Source of the DNA: Mactra quadrangularis
Taxonomy: Eukaryota > Mollusca > Bivalvia > Venerida > Mactridae
NCBI GenBank assembly: GCA_025267735.1
Contig: CM046294.1
Span: 19,960,162 to 20,024,161 of the forward strand
Direction of reading: 5' to 3'
Length of the DNA stretch: 64,000 nt
Of this stretch, positions 39,145 through 50,805 are shown one piece after another (within the stretch, counting starts at the first letter, position 1; each line of letters opens with the position of its first letter). The translations under genes and the position numbers were made by a program. A model generated the notes under the pieces. The model was not told the DNA's origin, made no database searches, and was given only the letters and a program-made list of their open reading frames with translations.

Positions 39145-41122
39145 ATTATATGTTATTTCAAACAAAACTTAATATTTTGTGAAAGTGTAAAACAAAATAC
39201 GTTAAATAAGCAAGTTTTAATTCAAAATTCCGAAAAATAATGATTTTATAGCCGAGTTTCTTTTTTTAGTGGATTACAATGGGAAGTCGATTGAAGTGCT
39301 ACCTTGAAGTTCTTTACGAAAACAACCTTAAAAATGTTTATTTATTCATGTTTAGCATGGTAAAAATCTTTTCCGTAATAAATATATTAATTGGATGCAT
39401 TTTTATAATTAACTTATTAGCAATAAATGAAAATAATGATGATATAAATGTTTTCCTTCACGAAAACAACTAGCTACATTTTGTAACTGTTTAGCATTCG
39501 TACGAAAACAACTTAACAAACTGTGAAATTAAAATCATCTGTGTTTTCAGTTATGTTCTTTTTAATCTTACAACACTTCTAAACAAATTTTATTGGAAAG
39601 TAAATAAAATGATAGGAAAATAATGATTTCATCCATCGTAACAAAACAACATTTTTTACGAAAACAACAATCAGTCAATCTCACGAAAGCAACTATTTCT
39701 ACGAAAACAACAATCAGTCAGTCTCACGAAAACAACTATTTCTACGAAAACAACTTTTCCTACTAAAACAACTATCAGTAAGCCTCACGAAAACAACTTT
39801 CCCTACGAAAACAACTTTTCCTACGAAAACAACTTTTTTACGAAAACAACAATCAGTCAGTCTCACGGAAACATCTTTTTCTACGAAAACAACTTTTCCT
39901 ACAAAAACAACTATCAGTCAATCTCACGAAATTAACTTTTTCTAAGAAAACAACTTTTATACGAAAGCATTTTTATACAAAAACAACATCAGTCAGTCTC
40001 ACGAAAACAACTTTTCCTACAAAAACAACAATCAGTAAATCTCACGAAATTAACTTTTTCTAAGAAAACAACTTTTATATGAAAGCATTTTTATACGAAA
40101 ACAACATCAGCCAGCCTCACGAAAACAACTTTTTCTACGAAAACAACAATCAGTCAATCTCACGAAAACAACATTTCCTACGAAAACAATTTTTCCTACG
40201 AAAACAACTTTTCCTACGAAAACAACTTTCATACGAAAGCAACAATCAGTCAATTTCACGAAAACAACATTTCTATGAAAACATCAATCAGTCAATCTTA
40301 CGAAAATAACTTTTCCTACGAAAACAATTTTTCCTACTAAAACAACTTTCATACGAAAGCAACAATCAGTCAATTTCACAAAAACAACTTTTTCTACGAA
40401 AACAACCATCAGTCAGTCTCACGAAAACAACTTTTTTACGATAAGATAAGCATCGTATTTTTAAACATATCTTAATTATATAATTACTTTACAGAATCAA
40501 ATCATAATGTTTATCAACAAAACAATTCATGTTTTGATTTAGCGTGAAAAATATTAATTTTCTAAGTTGTTTTCGTACTGAAAAGTTGTTTTCGTTAGTC
40601 AGACAAAATGTCGTTTTCGTGAAATTAACGTGTCGTAACATCATTATTTTTTCTATTATTTCAATTAATTACAAATCAAATGTCTAACGAGATGATGTTA
40701 ATGTAAAAAGAACTCAAATAAAAACACAGGAAATATTGATTTTACAGTTTGTTAAGTTGTTTTCGTACGAGAGCTCAACAGCTATAGGTAGAACTAGTTG
40801 TTTACGTGAGGAAAAACAGTAATATCATAATTATTTTCATTTATTGTTAATAAGGTAATCAGAAAAACGTATCCAGGATAAGTATTTATTTCATAAAATA
40901 TTTAAATAATGTTAAACATGAATGATAAACATTTTATAGGTTGTTTTCGTATGGAATTTCAATGTAGCATTTTCGATCGACTTCCCGTTGTGATCCGCTA
41001 AAACAAGAAAATCGGCTATAAAATCAATATTTTTCGGAATTTTGTACCAAATCTTGCTCATTTAATGTATCTTTTAATATGCATTCATACATTATTGAGT
41101 TTTGTTTGAAATATTAAAGCCA
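39145..41122. mobile_element. Foldback-type element with ~150-bp terminal inverted repeats
   Basis: Left 39145-39292 and right 40972-41122 are reverse complements with moderate divergence: 'atttcaaacaaaactta' / 'gagttttgtttgaaat', 'aattccgaaaaataatgatt' / 'tcaatatttttcggaatt', 'gggaagtcgat' / 'atcgacttccc'. The interior holds a dense 'acgaaaacaac' array. No transposase. Confidence 0.75.
39640..40440 (+). repeat. 'acgaaaacaac' array within the foldback element
   Basis: Short units 'acgaaaacaacttttt/cct' are mixed with 'aacaatcagtcagtctc'. The 11-mer also occurs singly at 39085-39300 (plus) and inverted ('gttgttttcgt') at 40565-40950. Confidence 0.85.
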
Positions 41123-41966
41123 ATAGATCTACTGATGGGAATATATCTTTTGGTCTCACGTTCTAATCACTTTAGCATAAAATAAAGAAATCTATTACAA
41201 ATATGTTTCCATATAATGATCTCTCCAAGGAATTATATCCAATCAACCTTTAAGACAAATTTCCAAGATAACTTGCCAGTAAATGTAGAACTGAGATTTG
41301 AACCTTCTTGAGCGGTGAGCAGACCATGTCGCCATAAAAGCTAGCTTACAATAACAATACAATACAAAACAATTTGAAACAAATACAGTTCAACAATAGC
41401 TATGAATAGCTATTCATACCCCCAGTGCTTGAAGGCAATGGAATACAAGCACAGTTTTTACCTCAGCTACAGTCGCCTCTAGAGTGCTATATATAAACAA
41501 GTTTCTTCCATATTTGGGCATAATGACCTACTTTTAGAGCTCAGATGACCAATTTTAAAATTTCATGCTAGAATTCAAATTTCAACAATATTCTGCTCGA
41601 AAAAGTAGCTAAGCTCTTAAGTGCCAAAAATATTTTTCCATATTTGGGCATTGTAAGTTAAGGTAACATGACAAAATCAAAATGGCTGCCGCCTGAAATT
41701 GAGTGCAAGTCATAAAACTGGCAGTGGAGTTTAAAGTAGCAAAAATTGGTAAATGTTTGTATTCCTACGTCATTATCTACATGCAAATCTATCACAAAAT
41801 ACAAAAAACACAATTCTAAAACATAACAAAAAAGAAAATCACTAACCTGAATATATCCAATTTTCTTGTACATTTATTCAAAAAGTATACATAAATATTC
41901 CACAAATAATACACTTTACACAATAAGCATAGTCTAATGCAGGTGCTGGAATTAAAATGAAGTCCA

Positions 41967-42216
41967 AACAAGTAAATCTGTGAGCTAATGCTCACTAGTG
42001 ATACCCCCACTAAAAATATGCGACAAACAGGAAGTAGATGAGCAAGGAGGATGAAATCGCTTTACACCACATGGGACTATGGGATGAAGCAATATGCAAA
42101 GTATTAGGCTGCTGCATGATATAGTTGCTGAGAAAACTGCGACGGAAATTTCGTAACGGACGGACGGACAAGGGTAAAACAGTATACCCCCCTCTTCTTC
42201 GAAGCGGGGGTATAAA
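41967..42216. mobile_element. Hairpin-ended non-autonomous element, copy B
   Basis: Nearly identical to 26527-26801, including both terminal hairpins. Fewer (ACGG) repeats. Confidence 0.75.
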
Positions 42217-43071
42217 GATATCCTGAATAGAGAAAAGATAAATTTCATTGAAGGTCATTTATCAAAAGTTAGACAATTTTATAGTGTACTATCTGTCAAA
42301 TTAAAGTAGTTCATTAAACAAGTATGGTGTCAATGAATTGCCATTATTTATTAAGATAACAGTTATCTCCCCTTCCAAGCATATCTTAATCAGTTGTTTT
42401 GATAGAATTTGGTGAATTTTCTTACACAAATATGCTAAAGTTGCCTTTAAAAATTGAAAATATGATAGACATAGTATAAATGTAATGAACACAGTGTTAA
42501 TTGAAGTAAATACTAATTTATTTCAGCTTGATTGTGGCAAAAATTGTCACAAATTGTGTCTATCTCTCCAATATCCACTTTCTGGTACCTCAGGACTATG
42601 TACTGGTGTGTTTTGTATTGCTCAAGGAATAATTTCATTGAATATGGTACAAACTGAAAAAGTACAGTAAAATTTACAGATGTTATACATCTCAATAACA
42701 CCCCCTCCCATAAAATCAATTTTTGAATTAGGTTTGCACAATTCATAAGTTAAGAGTCCCTGATTAATCAAACTTACCTAAAATAATATGTGCTGTTTAA
42801 CACCAAAATATCTATACAATATAATCTGAAATTGAAAATAACATATATAAAAAGAGATTATAATTTAGTAATATGTGAGTAGTTTCCCACTTATAACTCT
42901 GTTCTTTGCACATTGATTAAAGTACAATATATATATATATACGTAAAATATGCTTTCACATGCAAGTATTACATATAGTAGCAATTAAGTAATCATCAAT
43001 GAAAATTTGGCATCCTTTGTCATGTATTTCATGTGGGAGTATAATAAACAATTTATAGCCATCTTTGAAAA
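42217..43071. other. AT-rich DNA, no gene recognised
   Basis: A SINE-like trace 'ttctggtacctcaggactat ... tgctcaaggaataa' at 42575-42635. Confidence 0.3.
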
Positions 43072-43079
43072 GTTGATAC

Positions 43080-43612
43080 TAGGGCTGCAACGATTCGATT
43101 CGATACATCGAAACTCGATTGCAAGGGTGCCGATTCGATTTCGATTCGGGACCCGCGAGTTTCGATTCGATACTGACTATTAAAAGTGTCCACATAAGTT
43201 AAACGATAAAAGCAAAGGCGCGCCTAAAAGTCGAAGTATACGTTGACAGTGACTGGGTTTCACTTTGTTACTTTCTGTTAAATTTCTATTACAATTTTAT
43301 GTAGCATGAATTGAAACTCTGTTCGATATTACATTAATAATACATTTTCGCGACCTTTACATTCGTACCCAATCCATTTCGTACTTGAATAAAGCAAATA
43401 TAAAAAAATATCAGATTTTCGAGTTTCGTGTTATCCAATTTTAGTAACACTTAATTTAAATAATATTATTTAGTTTTAAGCTCAAATATGTGTATAAATG
43501 CATATTTGTAGTAAATTGTATTTATAAAAGAATCGAATCGAAAAAAATCGAATGGAAAAAAAAAGTATCGAATCGCATCGAATCGACTTGCCGGTGAATC
43601 GTTGCAGCACTA
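43080..43612. mobile_element. hAT-type non-autonomous transposon with 8-bp TSD
   Basis: Termini TAGGGCTGCAACGATTC and its inverse GAATCGTTGCAGCACTA differ at one position. Flanked by GTTGATAC on both sides (43072-43079, 43613-43620). Subterminal 'gattcgattcgat'/'atcgaatcg' repeats. No transposase ORF. Confidence 0.92.
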
Positions 43613-43830
43613 GTTGATACACATTTTGGAGTTCAAAGATATTGTTAATATTAGGATTCATTGATCATTGTTGTTGGTATCATCAAGACAATCTGAGTTA
43701 TAATAGAAAGCAATGAATTTGTTTTGCAAATAGATTCTATAGAAAGATAAACAAGACATGTTGTTAATACAACATGTTAATACAACATGACGCAGCCTGA
43801 AAATGATAAATGTAATCAAAATTACTAACC

Positions 43831-44068
43831 TTACAAATCAATAAAACGAATATTTCCTTCCTGGAAATCCTTATACAAATCATCTACATCATAAATTTCA
43901 TCATCATTGTCATATTGAACCTGATACACAGCAGTTAATTGACCATCTTTTCCTTTTGTTACACCTAACACAATCCCATCATACCATTCTTCCGAACCGT
44001 CATCGTTTTCCCATTTATGAGATATTCTTCTTCCAATAAATTTGTAAGTTCTTTTTCGACCTTTTTTC
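43831..44068 (-). CDS. Putative exon, Tudor/SH3-like beta-barrel segment, ends in a stop
   Basis: In the minus frame ending at TAA 43831-43833 there is an open reading of about 79 codons without its own ATG. It starts after an acceptor (CAGTAACAG|GAAAAAAGG, or CTATTATTCAG six bases earlier). The peptide is strongly protein-like: basic RKKGRKRTYKFIGRRISHKW, then DGSEEWYDGIVLGV, AVYQVQYDNDDEIYDVDDL and a GNIRFIDL end. Alternating aromatic and acidic residues of this kind resemble Tudor/SH3-like barrels in uncharacterised invertebrate proteins; that comparison is from memory. It is either a terminal exon or, using the GTAAGG that overlaps the stop, an internal exon. I did not find its upstream partner, so an isolated pseudogene fragment is also possible. 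Confidence 0.55.
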
Positions 44069-44204
44069 CTGTTACTGAATAATAGTTATACAATATAATG
44101 ATAGTAATTACTAGGATTTCAACTGAAGGTAAGTAACTATAAAGTGTGCAAAGCATATATATTTGATCCTTGGTTAAGTTTAATGGTGTTGCAATGCATG
44201 GTAC

Positions 44205-44450
44205 TGGTCATACCATGACAGTCTGTCAACTGATTCAGGAATGGCTAAATGTCTGGACTTAGCTGTTAACCAGTTAATAGGCACATACTTCTGTCAGTGA
44301 CTGACAACTGACCTACATAATTTACAATCATTGGTAGGAGTGAGGATGGCAGTGGAAATAATTTCATGACCAAGTTCCACTGAAACGGAAACAAAATCTA
44401 CAATCCCTCAATCAGTAGTGTGCTACCAACTGAGCTAGCAAGGCAGGATA
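44205..44450 (-). mobile_element. SINE-2, uninterrupted copy
   Basis: 'ggaatggctaaatgtctgga ... ttagctgttaaccagttaat ... taccaactgagctagc', ending in a tRNA-like head on the minus strand. Confidence 0.55.
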
Positions 44451-44902
44451 AAAGTTCTTTATTGAACAATAACAACTAATAAACACTTTATAAATAAAAG
44501 TATTCAGTTTGTCTTGACAGTTACAACATGGGTATGTCTCCTATTGTAACCATACTTTCATTCTTAAACAATTGAAATAATTTGTAATACAAGTAATACT
44601 CACTACATATAAGCTCCAATAACAAAGTGTTAAATTTTTCACAAATTGTCAGTTATATATGAAATTGGCCTACTTTCACTTTGGTCTGGTTTTTAGTCAA
44701 GGGAGCTAATATTTCTGTAATATTACCTTAACCTAGTTTTTGACAACAGAAGATGCTTATTCTGAACACCTTGACTATTCATTGAACCAATAATACTAGC
44801 ACCGGTAAAAGCTTTTCTCAGGGCATGAGACGCAAAGGTAGCTTCAAAATGGCGTCTAAATATGTACCAAGTTATTTGTAGTGAATGGCAGAGGTGTAAA
44901 GT

Positions 44903-45310
44903 AAATTGGGAGAATAAAAACCATATGCCCTGACTGGGAATCGAACCTTGTTCTCCCGGGTGGTAGGCGAGACACTCAACCGCGTCGCTAAAGGGTTAAC
45001 CCAACAGCAAGGCTTTTGGAAGTGACTATATCACCTACGATCACCACACTCTTCCCCTCTTCACATTTTTGGAGCTGGCATCAACTGCACATACTAGCAA
45101 TTTCTAGCCATTTCCGCTCCCCGGTGGCCACATACCCGCACACCGAATTATCCTCGTCGCCATTAAATTGGGAGAATAAAAACCATATGCCCTGACTGGG
45201 AATCGAACCTTGTTCTCCCGGGTGGTAGGCGAGACACTCAACTGCCTCGCTAATGGGTTAACCCAACAGCAAGGCTGTTGGAAGTGACTATATCACCTAC
45301 GATCACCACA
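44903..45310 (-). repeat. 146-bp direct repeat with tRNA-like sequence, two copies
   Basis: Copies 44903-45048 and 45164-45310 are nearly identical ('aaattgggagaataaaaacc ... ctacgatcaccaca'), separated by 115 bp. Minus strand GGTTCGATTCCCAG is box-B-like, so this is probably a SINE fragment duplicated with its spacer. Confidence 0.75.
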
Positions 45311-45313
45311 GGT

Positions 45314-45536
45314 GTCAGGGGCGGATCCAGGATTTTTTTCTAGAGGGGGTCCCAACTTTTTCTTGAGGGAGTCCAAATTTTTAAACCACAACCACATTAA
45401 CCACTGAAAAAAATTGCTTCATGCTACTTAAAAATGACCTACAGTCAATAAATACACTAATGGACAGGTACATTTTGGAAATTCTGGAGGGGGTCCGGAC
45501 CGCTCCCCCCCCCCCGCTAGATCCGCCCATGCACGT
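45314..45536. mobile_element. MITE-like element with 'ggggcggatcca' ends
   Basis: Left 'caggggcggatccagga', right 'ctagatccgcccatg', imperfect inverted repeats; G-rich and C-rich subterminal runs. Confidence 0.5.
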
Positions 45537-46039
45537 CCATAAGTAATATAATTCTTAAGAGAAGGTACGTTTAGACGAGATTTCAAATAAAACCTTAAAC
45601 CAAAGACCAACTCCATGGTTAATTGTTCACAGTATCCAGTGGCAGTGAGTGCTCTTCAGTTTCACAACGTGGACATTCATCGAGTGGTGGGTGGGGTATC
45701 AAATAACAAGGATATTTATTTTTAAATTGATTTCTCACTTACCACAATCCTCTAGAAATAAATTAATAACACTTTTCATAAATATGCTACACAGTCCAAG
45801 TTCTAGTTGATTATGTTCATTCTTGAGATCTACACGTGAGTTTCTCCCATTCCCAAGTCCAAGCACTGCGCTTATTCAGCACGAAATTCCTCGGTTCACG
45901 GTGGATGGGACGAAAAATACATCGGATGGCCACTTACTTCGAATTTACAGAAACATATGCATCGTTTGGTACTTTTTCCAAGCCCTTAAATATGGTGTTA
46001 AATTAAAATTCCAATTTTAATGTTCATGTTAGCAGCGAG

Positions 46040-46110
46040 TCCTTGTCGTGGCGGGGAAAATGGCCGACAATTCACGTGAAGATTTCGCGCCAATTTTTGG
46101 GCGTGGTATG
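46040..46110 (+). promoter_or_regulatory. Promoter-like cluster with possible first coding exon
   Basis: A CpG-rich patch in AT-rich DNA. It contains AAAATGGCCGAC (YY1-like, ATG at 46060), TTTCGCGCCAAT (E2F-like core overlapping an inverted-free CCAAT, 46083-46094) and then GGCGTG|GTATGC, a usable donor at 46106. The ATG would start MADNSREDFAPIFGR. No downstream plus-strand exon was found, so the transcribed direction and product are uncertain. Confidence 0.35.
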
Positions 46111-46238
46111 CATGGGTGTGTCCATGGGGATTCAGCGGACCCGGCGTATGCCCTCTTAAATTATCTAAGCAAAGTTTATTTTTCTATCATGAAATATTAT
46201 ATTTATCGGAAAATAAATTTAAAAAATGTAAAATAATC

Positions 46239-46830
46239 GTTCAACGGTCATTTCTCCACTACGCCATTTCTCCTCTGGTCATTTCGCCACTTTTTACCCT
46301 GGTCATTTCTCCGCCTTTTTACATGTGAGATTGTACGATGTATGTACATGTATTTACGTATACTTTTTTTGGGGGGGGGGAATATTAAAATTTAAAAAAA
46401 AGAAATGAAATGCAAAATATTATTATGTAAATTATATTTTTTAATCAATAACATTTGATAATCAAGTCAATAGTATATAATTGTCACTAAAATTCATGTA
46501 ATTAAAAATAAATACTGACGCTGAACAATACATCATAAAACGATAAAGAAATGATACTTGTATACTTCTACATAACATTATAAATATATAAATTATGTAC
46601 TTTTAATTGATTTAATGGCTCAATATAACAATCCAATAATATGGGTAATTATCACCTTATACAATACACATATATAGAGAGGAGGAGAAATGTCCAGGGT
46701 AGAGTGGGGAACATTCTGGTTCCCCGAGTTTATCAAGGTATTGAGAATCATACTAGACTCGGTACGAGAATGAGTGGAGAAATGACGAGGGGAGAAATGA
46801 CTTAGTGGAGAACTGACTTGTTCCCTATTG
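46239..46830. mobile_element. TIR element 'ggtcatttctcc', short copy
   Basis: Left 'ggtcatttctccactacg', right 'gtggagaaatgac...ggggagaaatgac', inverted. The interior ('gtaaattatattttttaatc', 'agtcaatagtatata') matches the larger copy at 47548-49170. Confidence 0.65.
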
Positions 46831-47547
46831 AGAGTAGTTTCCCCTTAGTATGCCAGATCGCCTCGGAACAATTTCTTTATTATTTGACAAGTTATCTCCC
46901 TTGTTATAATTAAATGTTTGGGGTTTTTTGCTAATTTTCTACATTTTTTATCATGCTGGGTTTATAATTTAGCTGAACTGCTTTATTAGTATTTTAATGT
47001 TTTACTTTGAGTTCATTTCATTTATCTATGTACATAAACCAGTGCGATGATGGTCCAGATGGGATTTTGGACAATACTGGAAGAAGAAGAAGAATATATA
47101 GTGTTGCCTTTTTCAATTTTTTTACCGTTGGGTAGAGTTAATTCGATATTCTGTACAAATATTTTATTTATAAAAAACAACATATTTTTATTTTACACTA
47201 AATTTTCAAAATGCTACAAAAAGCAATATATTTTTGTCCATAGCCTATAAACTTACAAACAAGTGAATGTTTTTTGTTAACATTTTTTCAAGGACCCTAT
47301 ACAATGTATTATATTTTCCCAAATAAATGTTTTATTGGTATTGAAAGCAAAAAAGCCCCCCCCCCCATATATTTAGTACACTATTTTTATCAGTTTATCG
47401 AATCTATCGAATGGTTATACAACTTATACTTTAGAGGAGGTGTGGCGATTTGGTAGTTTAGGGAATGATCGACAGACATCCGTCCCACTCGGCCAGCCTG
47501 TATACAAAGGGAGACAATCATTTGTTGGTTTAAATTGGCTAACGGTC

Positions 47548-49170
47548 ATTTTTTCCACTAAGTCATTTCTCCCCTAGTCATTTCTCCACTTTCTACCCTA
47601 GCACTTCTCTACCTTTTTATATGGAGGTACATGTATATAATCACGTATGTATTGTACGATTATATTGAACTGTCCGATTGCATAATTACACGGTTATCGC
47701 ACACTGTATATATTAAGTCCCGCGCCATATATACAGAAATGTGCAGTAAAACTTACTATGTGTAGGTTAATTTTATGTCAATATCTCATCTGGTTGAATG
47801 GTCGTACGGTTAAAGTGCAATGCTACTAAACATCTTTTCTTAAAGCTGTGCGAGTCTGAACCTGAATATGTTGATTTTCTTGATTTTTTGTTCTTAATTT
47901 TTGTTTTGTTTTTGATTTAGATCTATCTTATTCAGAATTTTTGGAAATAGAAATAAAACACTTCAAAACAATTAAACAATGTAAAAAGCATTCAATTTAT
48001 TGACAGTGTCGGTTGTGCTACTGCCATCATCACATAAAAGAAATGCCACCAAATTTATAACAAAGGCTTCTCTACAAGTTCATGATGCACGGGGGCAATG
48101 TGTTTTATGCAATCCGTCCATGATTTAAATGAGAGAAAAAAATAGATAAAAATGAGTTTCTATCGGGATTCGAACCCACGATAAAAAGATTTGTAGTCTG
48201 ACCGTCTCCCCACTGGGCCTCACAAACTATGATACATATTGAAAATACGATTATAATACATAAGTGTTATGGACTGACATTACACTCTACGTGAACTACC
48301 GAAATTAACCGAGTATTATATATTCCGTGTAATGTGACGTTTTAATTTATGCAATTGGACAGTTCAATATAATCGTACAATAGATGTGTTTTTTTTGTTA
48401 AGTACATAAACATTATTATAATTATGAAATGTTCAATTAGGATAATATGATGAATAAAGTTCTATAGTATTATTTTGATAAAATCAACTTATATGCAATA
48501 TTTATCCAGTGAAAAGGATAGAAAATAAATACACATGTTATTTAGTCTATATTATATAAAGATATACTTATGAACATTACCAGGGAATTAGGTATACTGT
48601 TATCTATGTCTCTGACATTACTTATTTTTGGGAAGATTTTAAATTTAAGAAAGAAATGAAATTTTATGTAAATTATATTTTCTAATAAATAACATTAGTA
48701 CTAAAACAATTGCAAATAAAGTCAATAGTATATATTGTTGCTAAAATTTATGTAATTGCACTGAATACTGGCAGACCTTTTTCCAACGGTAGCCGTTTAC
48801 AGGCGCCTTTCCCTCCTGAAATTTCTTTCAAACATGCAGTTTTCCCAAATTTAGAGTTTACCTTGGATATTTTGTTCCCCTACCGATGAAATTGCGATAA
48901 AGTTTCCCCAAATGTTCTACATAAAAAAGGCCCAGGCCCCTTCCTCAAATACTGAAAAAAACTTGAATGGCACTGAATTTGATAATAGTACATTATAAAA
49001 CAATTTATAGATAAAGAAGAAACATCGGTAACATCAGTTTGTATTCCAATTGATATATTGTCTAAATATGACAATTCAATTGTCACCTTGTACAATACAC
49101 CAATTATACTATATATAAGAGGAGAAATGACCAGGGTTGAGTGGAGAAATGAGAAGGAAAAGTAGAGAAA
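47548..49170. mobile_element. TIR element 'ggtcatttctcc', long copy with an insertion
   Basis: Left 'aagtcatttctcccctagtc', right 'gaggagaaatgaccaggg'. Same interior as 46239-46830 in its right half; the left half is occupied by the element at 47651-48385. Confidence 0.6.
47651..48385. mobile_element. Inserted inverted-repeat element carrying tRNA-like arms
   Basis: Ends TTGTACGATTATATTGAACT and inverse AGTTCAATATAATCGTACAA, each flanked by TA. Facing inward are two tRNA-like sequences: plus 47795-47872 (degraded) and minus 48163-48232 (GGTTCGAATCC box B). Confidence 0.7.
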
Positions 49171-49203
49171 TCCCGTATCAACAGGTGAGACTTTATCAAG
49201 ATG

Positions 49204-49330
49204 AATCAGTGGTCTTGCGGTAGGACTCACGCTTAGGGATAGAGGTCCCAGGTTTAAATCCCCCTAGGGGCAATGTAGATTTCATTTGGCAAAAAATTAC
49301 CAGCAATTGCTTAATTTCACCAAAGCATAA
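49204..49330 (+). mobile_element. tRNA-derived SINE head
   Basis: 'cagtggtcttgcggtaggac' and 'ggtttaaatcccccta' resemble A and B boxes; no cloverleaf forms. Confidence 0.4.
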
Positions 49331-49645
49331 ATGTGTTCCCCAGATGATTGTAATTCCATTGCACCAATTTTTAGTTACCAGTTTGCTCTACACAATTCCT
49401 AGTAAAATTTCAGGAGTGTATTTTGTAACATATACCATTCCACATTTAATGACTGCTATTTTGTACTTTCTTCCACTGGTGAACAGACACAACGACTGGG
49501 GGCATGATTCTTTTCTACTAAAGACACTGTGTCATTCTACATAGGAGCAGTTGTTCAAAGGAAGGACACATACATGTACATAGAAATTATGATATACAGT
49601 GTATGTAGTTGAAATGAACTGTACTGGTCCCTTGTGCAGAGTTCT

Positions 49646-50400
49646 AGACTAATAGTGTCCCGGGATTCGGATGATTACAAAAACTTGGGAGGAACACCTT
49701 TAGCTGGGGATTCCTTAAGGTTCCCTGAAAAACTGCCATGAGCTTTTAAAAGTGTATTTGAGTTTCCATGAATTGTTACTCTCAATAAGGGACTTTAGCC
49801 AGTTATTTCCCCTTGTATTCTCTTCAAATAGGTAGGTCCTATTAGTTGGATTACTCGGATTTTACCCTTACTTTTTAATGTCAATTTGCTAAAATTAATC
49901 TTAAATAACTTATTTGTTAATCATTAAATTTGTTCGAAATTCAAGGTAAGTATTTTTAGGGTAAATAACTATTTAAATTTTATCACTTCTGTTAATATCT
50001 TAATTAACAAGAAAGATATTCTAACTGAAATATTTTGTTATCCTTACATAGAAATTCAATAATAAAATCCGTGGATTCCAACTGTTTGGACATACTTACT
50101 AATTGGACTGCTTCAGATTTTATCAGGGAAAGATAACTGACTAAAGTCCCAAATTTGCAACTGCAAACCCCTATCTATTATTTTCCATTTACTTGAGAAA
50201 TTCTAATAGCTAAGAAAAAAAATTTACTATTCATTTACCTTGAAAAAGTCACAGAGCCGAAACCTGGGATAATAAATATAATATGTTTGTACGTGTTACT
50301 GTTGAGACTATTATTCTATATAGCTAAGAAGGAATCTCTGTACAAACGACCAGGAATTCTTAGGGGATCCCTGGTTAAAACATGAAGTGTCGAACCCTGC
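49646..50400. mobile_element. Possible hAT-like element, weak ends
   Basis: Left 'cagagttctagac', right 'gtgtcgaaccctg' are inverted with three mismatches. No matching target duplication found. Confidence 0.3.
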
Positions 50401-50512
50401 AGTGTGATCCACAGGATCTAACGCAATAGGGGATCTTAATTCCACAATGCTCAAACACAAACATTTAGATGCAAGTGAATGCATCTAGTAGGCAAACAAA
50501 TACAGTAATATT

Positions 50513-50805
50513 GTTACATTTTATTCAACTGTCTATGGCCGAACATATTGTTCATTTTTTCTCAACTGTCAAAACATGAATAATTTCACAGTGACTTCTT
50601 GCTCTTTGTATAACACTCGTAATAATGAGATAGTGCGTAATCATTCACCATGAAATTATTCAAACATTGACAGTTTAGAAAAATGGACTATAATTCCCAT
50701 TTATTTGAATATTCACTACATTATTTCTGTACTCATGATCAATAAAATTAGATTTAATCAAAGGACTTAATGTATGTACCATTGACAGTTGAATAAAATT
50801 GAACA
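50513..50805. mobile_element. MITE with 'tttattcaactgtc' inverted ends
   Basis: Outer ends 'acattttattcaactgtc' / 'gacagttgaataaaattg'; an inner inverted pair 'caactgtcaaaacatgaata' / 'ttattcaaacattgacagtt'. Related termini at 29618, 54243 and 55105. Confidence 0.55.

Noticed and set aside
39640..40440. CRISPR-like array of short repeats
   Set aside because: Repeats are 11 bp and spacers are themselves repeated; the context is a eukaryotic foldback element.
44848..44880. AAAATGGCGTC, YY1-like, with a ten-codon ORF
   Set aside because: An isolated motif next to repeats; no donor or CpG-rich context.
45620..45760. Minus frame reading LDECPRCETEEHSLPLD to a stop
   Set aside because: Looks protein-like, but no acceptor gives this frame and an in-frame stop lies directly upstream.
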